Positions 45,236 to 56,109 of a stretch of 64,000 nt of DNA are shown piece by piece (the stretch's first letter is position 1; each line of letters begins with the position of its first letter). A program made the position numbers and the translations under genes. This DNA comes from Gracilaria gracilis (taxonomy: Eukaryota; Rhodophyta; Florideophyceae; Gracilariales; Gracilariaceae): NCBI GenBank assembly GCA_030374805.1, contig JARGSG010000199.1:372001-436000 (forward strand). The letters run 5' to 3'. The notes below the pieces were generated by a model, which searched no databases, was not told the origin of the DNA, and was given only the letters and a program-made list of their open reading frames with translations.

Positions 45236-48200
45236 AACGCCTTCGCATCACGTGCCACCTCCCCCATCACTCCGTCCCACCCTCCGTGCGCCATATTACG
45301 CTCCCCATCACTACGTACCCCCCTCTTCCCCAACACCCCCACACCGCTCCCCGCCAGGCCTAATTGCTGCTTTGAACGCTGCTCCTTCTTCGCTTGCACC
45401 ATCCCAGCCATTCAAAGGCACCAAAGAAGATGCCCCAACCGTCTCACCGCCAACAAGCGTTTCCTCTCGCCCGGCGGCAACGTCCTTCACTTCCCCCCAC
45501 GCACAAAGTGTCACAAGTCCACTCCCCTACTCCCACCACCACCACCTCCTCTCTCCAATCGCCCTTCCGATAACGTCCCCATCGCCGACGACGACTCCTA
45601 CCACCAGCAGCAGCTCTCCCTCTCCGTCCACACCCAAGACGCCTACCATATCGTAGGCACCCCCGTCTGCTCCCTCTGCCCCTCTCCACCTCCTCCACCG
45701 CCCCCCTCCTTCCCTCTCCTCAACAACCCCCACCTCGAACGAATGGTCCTCTACATCTCTTCCATCGCTTCCACCCTCGGCCCCCGCAAGGCAGACGAAC
45801 TCATCTCTCTCCTCCACGACCCCCCCTTCTCCAAGTCAGCCTTCCGCAACGCCGTCTCGTCCGCCTCCCAGTGTCTCAAACTTCAAACAAACCTCTTCCA
45901 ACACCGAGTCACCAACATCGGTTTCACCCCCACACCCTCCACGACCCACAGCACCTCTTCACAGCCACCATCTTCCGAAAGGATGCTATCCAAGTCCTTA
46001 AAGGACAACTAGCACTCGCACACTCCAACAACACCTTCTTCCACCACGCCCCCCATACAAACTCCTCCGGCTCTCCCGCTTTCGCCCACCCCATGGCTTC
46101 TTCCCTCGGAAAAGAAGCTGTCCCAGCCCTCAAGCACGCAATCATGCAGTCCTTCAATAACTCCTGCATCTGGCACACTCCTGAGAACCCCGGTATCGAC
46201 TCCTTCATCGGCTTCGTCCAAGTATACTCCGACAAGTTCTCCATCTCCCTCAAATCCTCTTCCATCACCTCCTACCCCCTTCCCATCACCCTCCTCAACT
46301 TCTCCGACTCGTTCCGTCGCAAATGTATCACCGACAACCTCACCCTTCTCGGATACCTTCCAACCTCTTTCAATCTCGCCACCTCCTCTCAAGACCCCGA
46401 TACCATCCCCCAAACCTCATCCAGCATCTCCCGCTCTACCAAAATGCAACTCATCCACCGTGCTATCTCCAACCTCCTCGACCCTCTTCTCTCCTCCGGC
46501 CTCACCGGCTTCCCCTTCCGTAACGCTAATGGCGTGCTCCGCCATTGTCACCCAATCATCGCCAGCTACTGCGCAGACATCCCAGAAGCAAAGGACATTC
46601 TCGCCATCTCCCACGGCACCCGCCCCAAGCATCCATGCCACCGATGTACCGCCCCTCGCTCCGACCTCCACCTACACATTCCATCCCCCCCTCTTCGATC
46701 CCAAACCCAGACTCTCGATGCCCGCAAATCACACTCTACCCTCCTCCAAGATGCTGAAAAGGCCCTCCTCGCTAGAAAGCCCAGAATCGCCCGAGACACC
46801 AAGGAAAAGGCCGTTGAAGCACTCCACTCCCTTTCCCTCCCAAAGTACTCCTCCCTATTCGAATCTTACCCTCTCCTCAACATCACCCCTCTCCTCTCCC
46901 CTTAAAACATCTTCCCCTTCGAACAACTCCATAACTTCCACTTCGGCATCTCCAAGCTCATCAAGCTCGCAGCCATCGAGAGACTCAAGTCAGAATCACT
47001 CTTCACTACCCCCCGTTCCTCCAAGTCCCGTCGATCCTTCAACTCCGTCCGCTCCTCCACCCTGAAAAACGCGAACACCATCCTCGCCGCCATCGAAAAG
47101 ACCTCCCCAGCCACAGAACTCCACATCGACTTTTCCTCCTCCGACAACGGTCAAACTCTCAACGGTTTCGTCACTACCGACGGCTTGCGTGGTATGCTCG
47201 AAGCAAAAGACTACCGCTCACTCGACATGGTCTTCCCCTTCATCGGCGCCTTCTTCGACCGCTGCTGTGGGGAGGTCGATGCAGCTCCCATCACTTCCGT
47301 TTTCACCAAGTACTCCGATCTTCTCCTCTTCTCCATGAGATACAACACCTCCGCAGAATGGACCGACTCCCGCCTCACCGACCTCCAATTCGAAATCCGC
47401 TCCTTCAAGCGCACAGCCGTACTCGTCCTCGGCCCCCACCACACTTCCAGCCTTGGCACCCTCAAGTTCCATCTCCTCGACCACATCGTCAAGGACATTC
47501 GCCGCTTCGGAGGCCTCCACTTCAACGATGCCGGCATATTCGAACACGCCCACTCCCTCTTCAAGTCACACTACTCCAAAACCTCGAAGCGCAGATCCAC
47601 AGCACATGAAGAAACCATTCGAGCCATCCATCACTACAACGCCACCAAAGATTGGAACCCCCTTTCCACCAACCCCTCCCTCACTTCCTCCACTCCTGCC
47701 CTCGCCTCTTCCATCCAATCCCACAAACTCGGTTTGGTCCGTGATGGAAAACTCATCTCATTCGCTGATCTCATCACCGCCCACCAATTCTTTTACTCTA
47801 ATCCTCATTTCAATCCCAAATCTCTACAAGACCTCTTCCCCACCGACACTCTCTCCATCCTCCAACAGATTGGAAACCCCGCCCTCCCTTCATTCATCAC
47901 CCTTTCTCTAGAAGTCCTAGAACTCTCAGAGAACTCCCCCACTCTCCGTCGCACCCGAATCACCGTAGTCAACTCCGCTTACGTCACCGGCGGTTATGTC
48001 CCATCACTCGACCACTACATTGAAGAGCGGAACGAGCTCGCGCTCCAGGATCCTCCAGTCCCTCTCATCCAACGAATATTTGCCGCCCCGTCCTTCGGTC
48101 CTACTAAATCCCCAAAGTTCTCTCACGTCCTCGTCGCAGGCACCAGCTCTTCCAACTCCACCCCCATCGTCTGGGTCTGCAAACTCATCTCTCTTCTTCG

Positions 48201-48564
48201 CTTCATCCTTCCTTCTTCCACTCCATCTTCCAAGGAGTTCGCCTTCGTACAGTCCATAGAGCTCGTTCCACCAAGCGAAGAAGATGTCACCCTCAACTAC
48301 GTATGCCTCCGATGGGCAACAGAGCACGAACATAACCACACCGCCCATCCCGTTCCCATCTCCACCCACTCCACATCCGAAAACGTTTCTCCATGGTTTG
48401 GACTCATCCCTTTCTCTTCTATCCTTGGCTCCGTTCATTTTCTCCGCCAGAACTACCCCGCACCCCCCTTCAATTCCCGCCTCCGTTGGCGTTTCCATAG
48501 ATTCTACCTCAACAGATTCTACCGGGACCCCACCTCCAGGCCTTACCTCCCACCCCCCGCATAG
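45236..48564 (+). pseudogene. TNP2/Plavaka-like transposase of the giant element
   Basis: About 1,100 codons on the plus strand, pyrimidine-rich and Ser/Thr/Pro-rich. Near 45354-45420 a C-x3-C...H...C cluster (CCFERCSFFACTIPAIQRHQ) resembles a zinc finger. The middle has HPIIASYCADIPEAKDILA followed by PKHPCHRCTAPRSDL, a CxxC knuckle typical of Plavaka/TNP2 transposases. The C-terminal half has LHNFHFGISKLIKL and IFEHAHSLFKSHYSKTSKR, which may carry the final acidic catalytic residue. A frameshift in a C-run near 45.93 kb and one in-frame TAA (46903-46905) break it; otherwise the frame is open to 48564. The true start is unclear: the first ATG in the opening frame is at 45743, downstream of the zinc cluster, so an upstream exon or lost start is likely. 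Confidence 0.75.
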
Positions 48565-48705
48565 TACTCATTCCATACGATTTTCATAAACCAATCACTA
48601 CCACCCTCTTCCACAGGAAAGATTAGAGATAGGTATGGGATGAAGAAGATATACTACCTCTTGACCATCCCACAACCAGCTCCACTCCTCTCACTCTTAA
48701 TCATC

Positions 48706-50090
48706 CTACCTTCTCCCCTCTCCTCCTTCTGCCCTATCCCTACCCTCTCTCCGGTGCCCAACCAAACGACGGGAACTGGGCTCCTCTGGTCGGCACGCTG
48801 CTATGTAGCAATCATGAACCGCTCCAAGTCTCCGCGTAAAATTCGCCATAAAGTATTCCTCCCTCACCGCTAGATATACCTTCTCCCTCGATGGAATCCA
48901 CAGCTCAACCATCGCAGTTCCCTCCGAATTTCCAGACACACACCTCGGATCCCCCTCTAAAAACCCATCGTTCTCAAACTCTTCGCCGTGCTCGTCCCCC
49001 ACCAATTTCCATGCCACCTTCAATATACCCTCCACTGCCCTCGGCAGATATCTCCCATACAATGTAGAAAACAAGAGCTGCCTTTGTCCTTCACTTCCCA
49101 CACCTCGTTCATCGTTTTCACAACACACCCAATCCATGCATCAAGTCTGGCGAGGTGCATCACCGTCCCATCCACGTAATGCTTTTCCCCATTACATTTG
49201 GTCTCCACTGCGTATCCCATGTACTCCTCTAACACTGCCACCGCCATTCCGTTCTTGAAATACTTTTCTTCATCATCACAGCTCCACTGTGGAGCATGCA
49301 CGGTTGACCCAGAGTACGCAAGATCTTCGAAACGGCTCATTCTCCACGCACACAACTTGTTCATCCCATCTCCTTCACTTTCCATAAGCTTCTCGCGAGC
49401 CTCGTCCATCTGCTTCTTCAACTCCTCACCAAGTTCCGTCCCCTCGCTAGGCTTCGCCCGCTTCGCAATCAAATCATATCCCAGTAAAGAGAATAATCTG
49501 TCCCGAGCAGCCCGCTTTCGCACCCCAATCACATCGCTTATCGTCTGCTTCATCCGCTGCTTCAGGCACTTTTCCGCGCTTACAATCTCCACGCACTCTT
49601 GTTTCCTCCCCGCTTCCCTTATCGTTTCCCACGTCTCTCCCATTATTTCTGTCTCGACCACATACTTCAACAGCACATCACTTCCACCCTCTGTCGATGG
49701 TTTGTACGCCCTCATCTCATATGCAACCTGAATGGGGCACCTAGGCACCATCTCCTTCTCCCCAACTACAAACATGCTCCCCTCTCTACTTTCTCCCACC
49801 GTCTCACTCCTGTTCTTCAAGCTTCTACCATCGTTTTCTACGCCGAAACAAATTTCAGACGCCTCCAACTTCGCATAATGAAGAATCCTATCATACACAG
49901 CCCTTGCGAATCCATAAAAACATTCGTCCACTCCAATATCATACTTTCGACGCCCTCTCACCTTCTTTCCTCCACCACCTCGCTTTCTCCCCTTCACTGC
50001 CTCCCGAAGACTTTCGATCAACACATTTTGCCGTTTATTCTCCTCCCTCAGCCGTGCCAGCTCTTCCTGCGTCAGCTTCAAACTCACCAT
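48706..50090 (-). pseudogene. Coiled-coil protein of unknown function
   Basis: Minus-strand gene from an ATG at 50090. The first 35 residues are a strong coiled coil (LTQEELARLREENKRQNVLI), followed by a basic patch (KGRKRGGGGKKVRGRRKY) that may bind nucleic acid. The body of about 300 residues has a mixed alpha/beta look with no family I recognise. The frame is lost near 49.07 kb, but the next phase continues convincingly (LYGRYLPRAVEGILKVAWKL) toward 48706, so I infer one frameshift. A second transposition protein or a DNA-binding accessory factor is possible. Confidence 0.55.
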
Positions 50091-50110
50091 CAATGACTAG
50101 TGATCATCCT

Positions 50111-51541
50111 TCATATTTCCCACCGTTCCTTCAGTGAATTCACCCTCTGAACGAGTGCAGACCGTGGCAATACGCTTAAGTTCTCCTCATTCCCTTCCCG
50201 TTCCCTTGTAGATCCCCATTCATCTCCTCGAATTCTACCTCCGCTTTCTCCATGACCGCCGTCACTTTCGTCTCCGACATCCTTCGGAAGTAAAACGGTG
50301 TTGTGCCTTACACGCATCCTATGGGGTGTTAGTGGCGCTGTCTCCCCGAAATTCACTTCCCCGCGCCGTTCTGTTTGTACGTCGTCCTCCCCTTCGAAAT
50401 CCCTCTCAACCACTGCTGCTGTCCCTCCGACAATTTCCTTTGTTGATCCACCACTTCTACGTCGTACCACTCTCCCGTCCGCATGTGCTCGTCGCTTATC
50501 TCCCCCCTTTTCCACAACTTCAACACCCACAAATCCATGAACCACACTCCCTATTCTTCTCTCACTTCCCTCCCCTGTTTCACGTTCTGCCATTCGCCAC
50601 AAACGCCCCACTCATTCTTTCTCCCGGTTCGCATTCTCTTGTTAGAAACCAATGCTTTCCTTCTCTGGCACTCTATTTGGCGTCACAACAACCAAACTCT
50701 CTACTCCTCGCGTCCTCGCCGGGTGACTACACCTCAATCTCTCCCTTTCTCCTTCCACCTCTTCAGTTACCCCAGCCTTAGGCACTTTATCACCGTTAGT
50801 TCCCTTTCTTCCTCGAAGACCCTCACTACCTAATATGGTACTACTCCTTGCTATCGTTCTTCTCTCTACACTCGTACGAAACTTTTTACCCTTCACTATC
50901 ATATCCCCGCTATCGCTCTCCTCTAAAACTTGCGCAGTCTCTGCGCCTCTTCTACAGCCATCTCTCTCCCGACCACCGCGCAGAATCTTCTCCGGCATTC
51001 CTCGCTGCGCTCGTATGCTTTTCTTGGGACTAACTTCTTGATCTCGTGCGTTCGTAATAGGTTTCGTCACCACAATGCTTACCGTTCGCTCCCTTGGCGC
51101 CGTCGGCTCCGTTGGCTCCTATGTTCCGGCCCCAACGCTCCTCGCCGCACCGACGCTCCTCGCCGCACCGTGGCTCCTCGCCGCACCGACGTTCCTCGCC
51201 GCACCGTGGCTCCTCGCCGCACCGACGCTCTTCACCGCACCGTCGCTCCTCGCCGCACCGAAGCTCCTCGCAGCACCGTCGCTTCTCGCCACACCGTCGC
51301 TCCTAGCCGCACCCTTCCTCCCCTTCCCATGTAAACCAATTTCAGGCGCACGTGTACTACGAGCGGTGCGAACTTCGCCACTTACCGTTTCGCCACGCCT
51401 TCGGCTCTTTGACGCGCGACCGCTAACCTCCTCCGCATTCACACCCCTCGTATAACGTCTTGCCATATACAATCCGAACGGTTCCTCGCGGTTGACGCTG
51501 GGCTCACGACGTCTTAGCCGCTGACCGTGATCGAAGATCAC
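50111..51541 (-). pseudogene. Low-complexity Arg/Glu/Gly-rich frame
   Basis: One minus-strand phase is open for most of 51541-50111 with a few in-frame stops. The product would be rich in R, E, G and S, with the hexapeptide repeat at 51136-51310 near its front. It lies just upstream of the coiled-coil gene and may be a decayed N-terminal extension of it, or merely open because of the purine-rich strand. Confidence 0.3.
51136..51310. repeat. 18-bp minisatellite, about 10 copies
   Basis: Unit close to ACGCTCCTCGCCGCACCG. On the minus strand it encodes a repeated A-A-R-S-x-G hexapeptide. Confidence 0.8.
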
Positions 51542-51922
51542 TGGAATCGGAACTGCTCTGATCTCGACGTGTTTGGCACTCGCCGAGATCGAACGTCACC
51601 GATCGAATGCACACCCCCAATCGAGGGGAGTGTGGTGGAAATAACCGAGTGCGGTTTTTTATTTCCCGATTCCGAAACGTTAAAATTACACCGAAATCTC
51701 CATTTCTGAACAGTTCTCATAATCTTAAAAAACATACAAGGTTCCGCATCATGCTTGATGCCTTTCACTACCTTTTATGTATCTACGTACTTCGATCTTG
51801 CACTTGAGCTAAAGTGTTTTGTTTCTAATTCGTGCTCAACGGCGAAGTTGGAATGCAATAAGAGCCACTTCATTATCGTGGTTTAGGGTGTTGTTTTACA
51901 TGCAGCTAATTTACTACACGTT
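51542..51922. other. Spacer inside the giant element
   Basis: No gene recognised. Short AT-rich intergenic stretch downstream of the SET frame. Confidence 0.4.
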
Positions 51923-52639
51923 CTAATCGATTACTATAATAGGATTTGCCGATGTACCCCAGCTATACTCTACTCCATAATCCGCGAACAACTTCTCTCC
52001 CACTTCTAATTTCCGAAGTGCTCGCACCGCAAGCATTGGGTATTCTCGTAGTTGATGCGGGGTGCGTCCTGTATTTGGAGTTCGAATGACCCGCACATTT
52101 GCAGTCCTTCGTTTCGTCACACCATCCGCAACTGCATCAATGTCCTTATCGCCTTCCATATATTTGGGATCGTTAATCGTTCCATCCAATGAAAAAGGAG
52201 CGGGGACAATCCATACAGGTATTAAACTTACTTCTTGTCTTCTTTCTGGGAGGTTATGGAATATATCGCCGCGGACGTTAAACTCCATCGCATACTTTCG
52301 AAATCGTTCGGAAGTGGCTCCCAATAAACCTTCGCCATATTTCTTGTGTACCTCTTTTCTCTTCGTTAGGTCACGGTACACCAGTGTTCCATAAAAGTAA
52401 CATATCTCTTCATTTTCCATGAATCGGCGTGTAGTGAACACCCCCACTCCTGCGCAAGGGTGGCGGATCGTCGACTTCTCGATACGACAACCGCACATCG
52501 TCGCTTCCAGTGCCAACATTGCATTCCAATCCAGAAGTCCCATCTTCCCTTGCAAAGTTTTCGGCCATTCGTGAAGGGCCTTACGCCTACCAGTCGTGAC
52601 CAAGCTCTCATCCCGCCACATTGACGCAAAAATGTCCAC
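51923..52639 (-). CDS. SET-domain protein (putative lysine methyltransferase)
   Basis: Minus-strand frame of 238 codons (first ATG at 52621). The SET layout is visible. AGVGVFTTRRF (about residues 63-73) matches the G-x-G-V...A start of SET with E77-E78 following. After a loop, TANVRV (179-184) sits where the NHS motif normally is, and GEKLFADYGVEYSW (214-227) matches the GEELxxDYG end, including the catalytic Tyr. The NHSC motif is weakened, so S-adenosylmethionine binding may be altered. The frame lies in the same phase as the methyltransferase upstream, separated only by one TAA and about six codons without another stop, so the two may be one broken fusion gene. SET proteins usually methylate histone lysines. 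Confidence 0.7.
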   Translation of the reverse strand: MDIFASMWRDESLVTTGRRKALHEWPKTLQGKMGLLDWNAMLALEATMCGCRIEKSTIRHPCAGVGVFTTRRFMENEEICYFYGTLVYRDLTKRKEVHKKYGEGLLGATSERFRKYAMEFNVRGDIFHNLPERRQEVSLIPVWIVPAPFSLDGTINDPKYMEGDKDIDAVADGVTKRRTANVRVIRTPNTGRTPHQLREYPMLAVRALRKLEVGEKLFADYGVEYSWGTSANPIIVID

Positions 52640-52657
52640 AATATATGTAGGAAACTT

Positions 52658-55051
52658 TTAATACTGGGGGTAGCCGGATGGAGCCTTCCATGATCTCGAT
52701 GGGCGGACATTCCACTTCGGAAATAATTTCAACACCCTAATCATAGCATTTCGAACTTCCTGCGCTACCTGGATATCCGTCTCATTTTCCGGGACGCACA
52801 ATGAGAATTGAATAATTGCGGCGTGCCTAGTATGAGCAAAGCAGTCAGGGTCCGGCTCATAACCGATGAACCTACGATGCTGTTGTAACTCCATGCATGC
52901 CATTGCTGTCGAAAACGTCCCTGCAAACAAGTCGACCACAATATCCCCAGCCTGGGAAAACCGACTGATTAGCTCCTTCAACAATGCCCTAGGTTCCTGT
53001 TCGGACCTCAACTTTTGTAAAACGTAGCCCCCACCTTCCTTCTTTTTCTTCCACTGAAGAGTCTCCTCATTACACATTGGGGGTACCTGGTGAATGATAC
53101 TGTGGTACCCCGAGTACTTCGACTGCACGAAATTGAAGTTCTCATAGTTCACCATCACATGCTGCTGCGCGTAGCTGAGACCATTTCGAACTCCATGTAC
53201 AGCATACTCCATTGCAGGGAAAAGGGAGCACGACCTACGTCCAGGGTTACGCATCGGGTTGCCTTGCGACCGTACAAAGCGCATTGGGACCTGGTCCACA
53301 GCAAATGAACGCCTTGGTATTCCGTTTTTGTCTTTTGCCCCAATGGCAGAAAATACATCTCTCCATTGCTGGACCTGCTCGAAAGCACTAAAGATCACGA
53401 AATGGCCCCCAGGACGTAGCAGTCTTGATAGAAGCTTTGCAGCCTTCTTCATGTCCTGAGGGCTCAGTACATCATACCAGCTGTTGTTTAGGTTTTTGTT
53501 CCCTCGGATGTTGTACTGAGGGTCCATGAGAACCAGTTGAACTTTTCCTAACGGAGACAAACCATCTCTGCGCAACGTGTCGTCCATCTCTACCATATCC
53601 TCAAACCCGCAATTGTACAAGCGAAAGTATTTCTCCATCTCCTCCTCAAAACTTCGGAAAGCCATTTTGTCATCCAATGACGCAATGGATGGTGGAGTTA
53701 TTACGCCTACCCCGGACGCTTCGTCACCAGTACTTCCTTTCCCAATGTCGGCCACTATGTTCGTATCACCATCTCTTTCTTCGCCTCTCCCCTCCTTCGG
53801 CTCCGTTGGTTTCCCAATTTCTTCCACCTCCTCCACATCATCTTCAATTTGTATGGCAGGTTCTGGTTTGGATATCGGCGTTACCCCCATACCAGAGACG
53901 TTCACTGATTCTTTCAGTTTCAACGGGCTTATGGCCTCCATGACGGAGAACACAAGCGAATTCGACAAACTATCGAATCTCTGAGCAAACGACCTTGATG
54001 GGTCTCTGGTAAACGTCTTCAGAACTGTCCATCGTCCTGGTTCGGAAATTGAGAAGAACTGCTCATTCACAATAACCTTGTTGAGGTCCGAAATGAACTC
54101 CTTCGCAAGCATTCGGAGGGCAGCATCGATGTCTTGCGGTAAATTCCATGCCCACGCGATGACCTCTGTTTCAATAACAGTTTCACCTTTGCTCGGTAGC
54201 ACGCGATGGTCGTTATCCCGGTGGAAGAACCCCTCTGCCCTCGTCTCAATCGCTTGAAACTGCATTTCGTCGTACATGACTGGGATGAATGGAAGAACCA
54301 TGACCTTCACTGTAGGGAATCCCAAGAATTGAGAGAAACCATCGCATGCTTTCGTTATGAGCTGTACACCAAAGCCAACACGCTGAGCTTGGAGTTCGTT
54401 TGATATTTGGACATTCAAAAAAGGTGTGGGATATCCCTTGTCTCCTCTTTTCCTCTCCTTGCCTACAACTCTTTTTTCCATGGAAACTTTCTGAATGAGA
54501 GAGAGAAAGAAAATTCTTTGGAAATGTGCGGCAACGGTTGTGGCGAAGGGGGGGACCACCCGTCCCACTCGCTTAGGAGGTATAGTCATTGATTTGAAAA
54601 ACTCGGTCAACGTCACATTCTTCGGTATTCCTTTAAAGTTCACCTCGGTATAAACATTCCAGAAGTCCCTTACACGCCAGTTCCTATCACCGTCGAAAAT
54701 GTCTAATAACCTCGTTGAGAGGTATAGCTGACGATAAGACCCCTTCAAAGATACAACCCGTAGTTTACTGTCAGTAAACTTCGTATGCCCTGGACCCACA
54801 AGAATATAGAAGTAATTCTTGGCCAGCGGTAGGACTTTGCGTTTCTTGATAACATAATCAACAAACTCGCTGTGTCCCACCTTCCTTGGCCGGTCTTCAT
54901 CTCGCATTGTCGACGCGTAATGATCGAGGTTTGCAAGGCATACTGTGACAAGCTCATCTCCGGAGCCATACAGATTTCCAACCTTCATATCGGAGCTTGA
55001 CGGTGCCGGTGACGTAGACCTCGATGAACTATGTGGAGCCATTTTATGCAT
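52658..55051 (-). CDS. DNA amino-methyltransferase (N6-A or N4-C type)
   Basis: Unbroken frame of 797 codons from the ATG at 55051 (M-H-K-M). The frame is open further upstream, but only through a minisatellite. From this ATG, residues 1-420 are of unknown fold, then comes an acidic linker and, from about 500, a SAM methyltransferase of the circularly permuted beta class. The catalytic motif IV is LVLMDPQYNIRG (DPQY at about 510-513, equivalent to DPPY). It precedes the SAM-binding motif VVDLFAGTFSTAMAC (about 705-719), followed by FIGYEPDPDCF. This order and the DPxY motif mark exocyclic-amine DNA methyltransferases such as the MboII group. Eukaryotic m6A enzymes of the MT-A70 group have a DPPW motif instead, so this looks bacterial-type in origin. 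It likely methylates element or host DNA; target base and site are unknown. Confidence 0.8.
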   Translation of the reverse strand: MHKMAPHSSSRSTSPAPSSSDMKVGNLYGSGDELVTVCLANLDHYASTMRDEDRPRKVGHSEFVDYVIKKRKVLPLAKNYFYILVGPGHTKFTDSKLRVVSLKGSYRQLYLSTRLLDIFDGDRNWRVRDFWNVYTEVNFKGIPKNVTLTEFFKSMTIPPKRVGRVVPPFATTVAAHFQRIFFLSLIQKVSMEKRVVGKERKRGDKGYPTPFLNVQISNELQAQRVGFGVQLITKACDGFSQFLGFPTVKVMVLPFIPVMYDEMQFQAIETRAEGFFHRDNDHRVLPSKGETVIETEVIAWAWNLPQDIDAALRMLAKEFISDLNKVIVNEQFFSISEPGRWTVLKTFTRDPSRSFAQRFDSLSNSLVFSVMEAISPLKLKESVNVSGMGVTPISKPEPAIQIEDDVEEVEEIGKPTEPKEGRGEERDGDTNIVADIGKGSTGDEASGVGVITPPSIASLDDKMAFRSFEEEMEKYFRLYNCGFEDMVEMDDTLRRDGLSPLGKVQLVLMDPQYNIRGNKNLNNSWYDVLSPQDMKKAAKLLSRLLRPGGHFVIFSAFEQVQQWRDVFSAIGAKDKNGIPRRSFAVDQVPMRFVRSQGNPMRNPGRRSCSLFPAMEYAVHGVRNGLSYAQQHVMVNYENFNFVQSKYSGYHSIIHQVPPMCNEETLQWKKKKEGGGYVLQKLRSEQEPRALLKELISRFSQAGDIVVDLFAGTFSTAMACMELQQHRRFIGYEPDPDCFAHTRHAAIIQFSLCVPENETDIQVAQEVRNAMIRVLKLFPKWNVRPSRSWKAPSGYPQY

Positions 55052-55059
55052 GCACGGGA

Positions 55060-55260
55060 AGAGGGTGCATTGATAGGTTATGATTCGAATTTCCGGAGCG
55101 AACGGGAGATGGGAGCGGACAAAAGATGTGAGCGGACGGGAGATGGCAGCGGAGGGGAGGTAACAGCGCACGGGAGACTGCAGCGGGCGGGGGATAACTG
55201 CCGACGAGATATGAAAGTGCGCGGGAGACAGGAGCGGGCGGGAGAGGATAGCAACGATAC
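55060..55260. repeat. Minisatellite upstream of the methyltransferase
   Basis: Imperfect tandem repeat of a GCGGGCGGGAGA-type unit of about 26 bases. It occupies the presumed 5' leader or promoter of the methyltransferase gene. Confidence 0.6.
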
Positions 55261-55430
55261 CGCACGAACCAGGTTCTTTCAACACGACAGGGAGATATGC
55301 AAGATGCCTGAGATGATGCCTGAGATGCACGTGAACCCGTAAAAAGGTGTCAGGGAAAGCGGCGACACTCGAGGGATACGGAACTTGGTGATTGCAAATA
55401 TATACGCGAAATTATAGGGAACGACCGTTA

Positions 55431-55504
55431 GGACAGCGGACCTGGGTGGCGTGGCGCTTCATCAGTGCACTGATGAAGTGCCAAGACCCCCCGGTCCGCT
55501 GTCC
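55431..55504. repeat. Central palindrome 1
   Basis: Inverted repeat with arms of about 36 bases and around six mismatches, tips GGACAGCGGACC. First of three related palindromes. Confidence 0.75.
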
Positions 55505-55550
55505 TACCAAAAAAATATTTTATTTTCCATATTTTTCAACGACAGCCTGA

Positions 55551-55622
55551 GACAGCGGACCGGGATGTCGTGGCGCTTCATCGGTGCCCCGATGAAGCGC
55601 CACGACACCCCGGTCCGCTGTC
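55551..55622. repeat. Central palindrome 2
   Basis: 34-bp arms with one mismatch around a 4-base loop, tips GACAGCGGACC. It would form a very stable hairpin. Confidence 0.85.
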
Positions 55623-55760
55623 TGAACGCGCCGTGAGTGATGAAGCTGGGGCCGTGCCACACGTGGCACCGCCAACGAACCATAAGCGGTGAAATTCGCC
55701 CGCTGTCAACGCGCCGTGTGTGATGAAACTCGGGTGCTGGCATACGTGGCACTGCCGTCC
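55622..55760. repeat. Two tandem copies of an 84-bp unit between palindromes
   Basis: GCGCCGTGTGTGATGAA-like blocks start near 55626 and 55710. They separate palindromes 2 and 3. Confidence 0.55.
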
Positions 55761-55798
55761 AGCCACCCGTTTCAAAAAAAATCAAAAATATTTTTTGG

Positions 55799-55870
55799 GA
55801 CAGCGGACCCGGGTGTCGTGGCGCTTCAACGGTGCACCGATGAAGCGCCACGACACCCCGGTCCGCTGTC
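55799..55870. repeat. Central palindrome 3
   Basis: Same sequence family as palindrome 2, with arms of about 34 bases and two to three mismatches. A solitary right half recurs at about 56851-56880, so the motif also brackets the 121-bp array. Confidence 0.8.
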
Positions 55871-56109
55871 TCAAAAAATTGTTTTGAGTTTTTTTGAAAC
55901 GAGCGGCTGGACAAAGATGATATTTCATTTTTTCAACATTTCATCCGAGGCACCCCAACCACACGTGTGCTGCTGTATAAAAGCCGTCCCCACTCCTCCT
56001 TGCAACACCTTCCACGCCCTACCTTCCTGGTCACACCTTCTACTGGGATATATTCATCTTCTTCCACAACCGAACGTATGTCTCGGTTGCGGGATTAGAA
56101 CGATGTATC

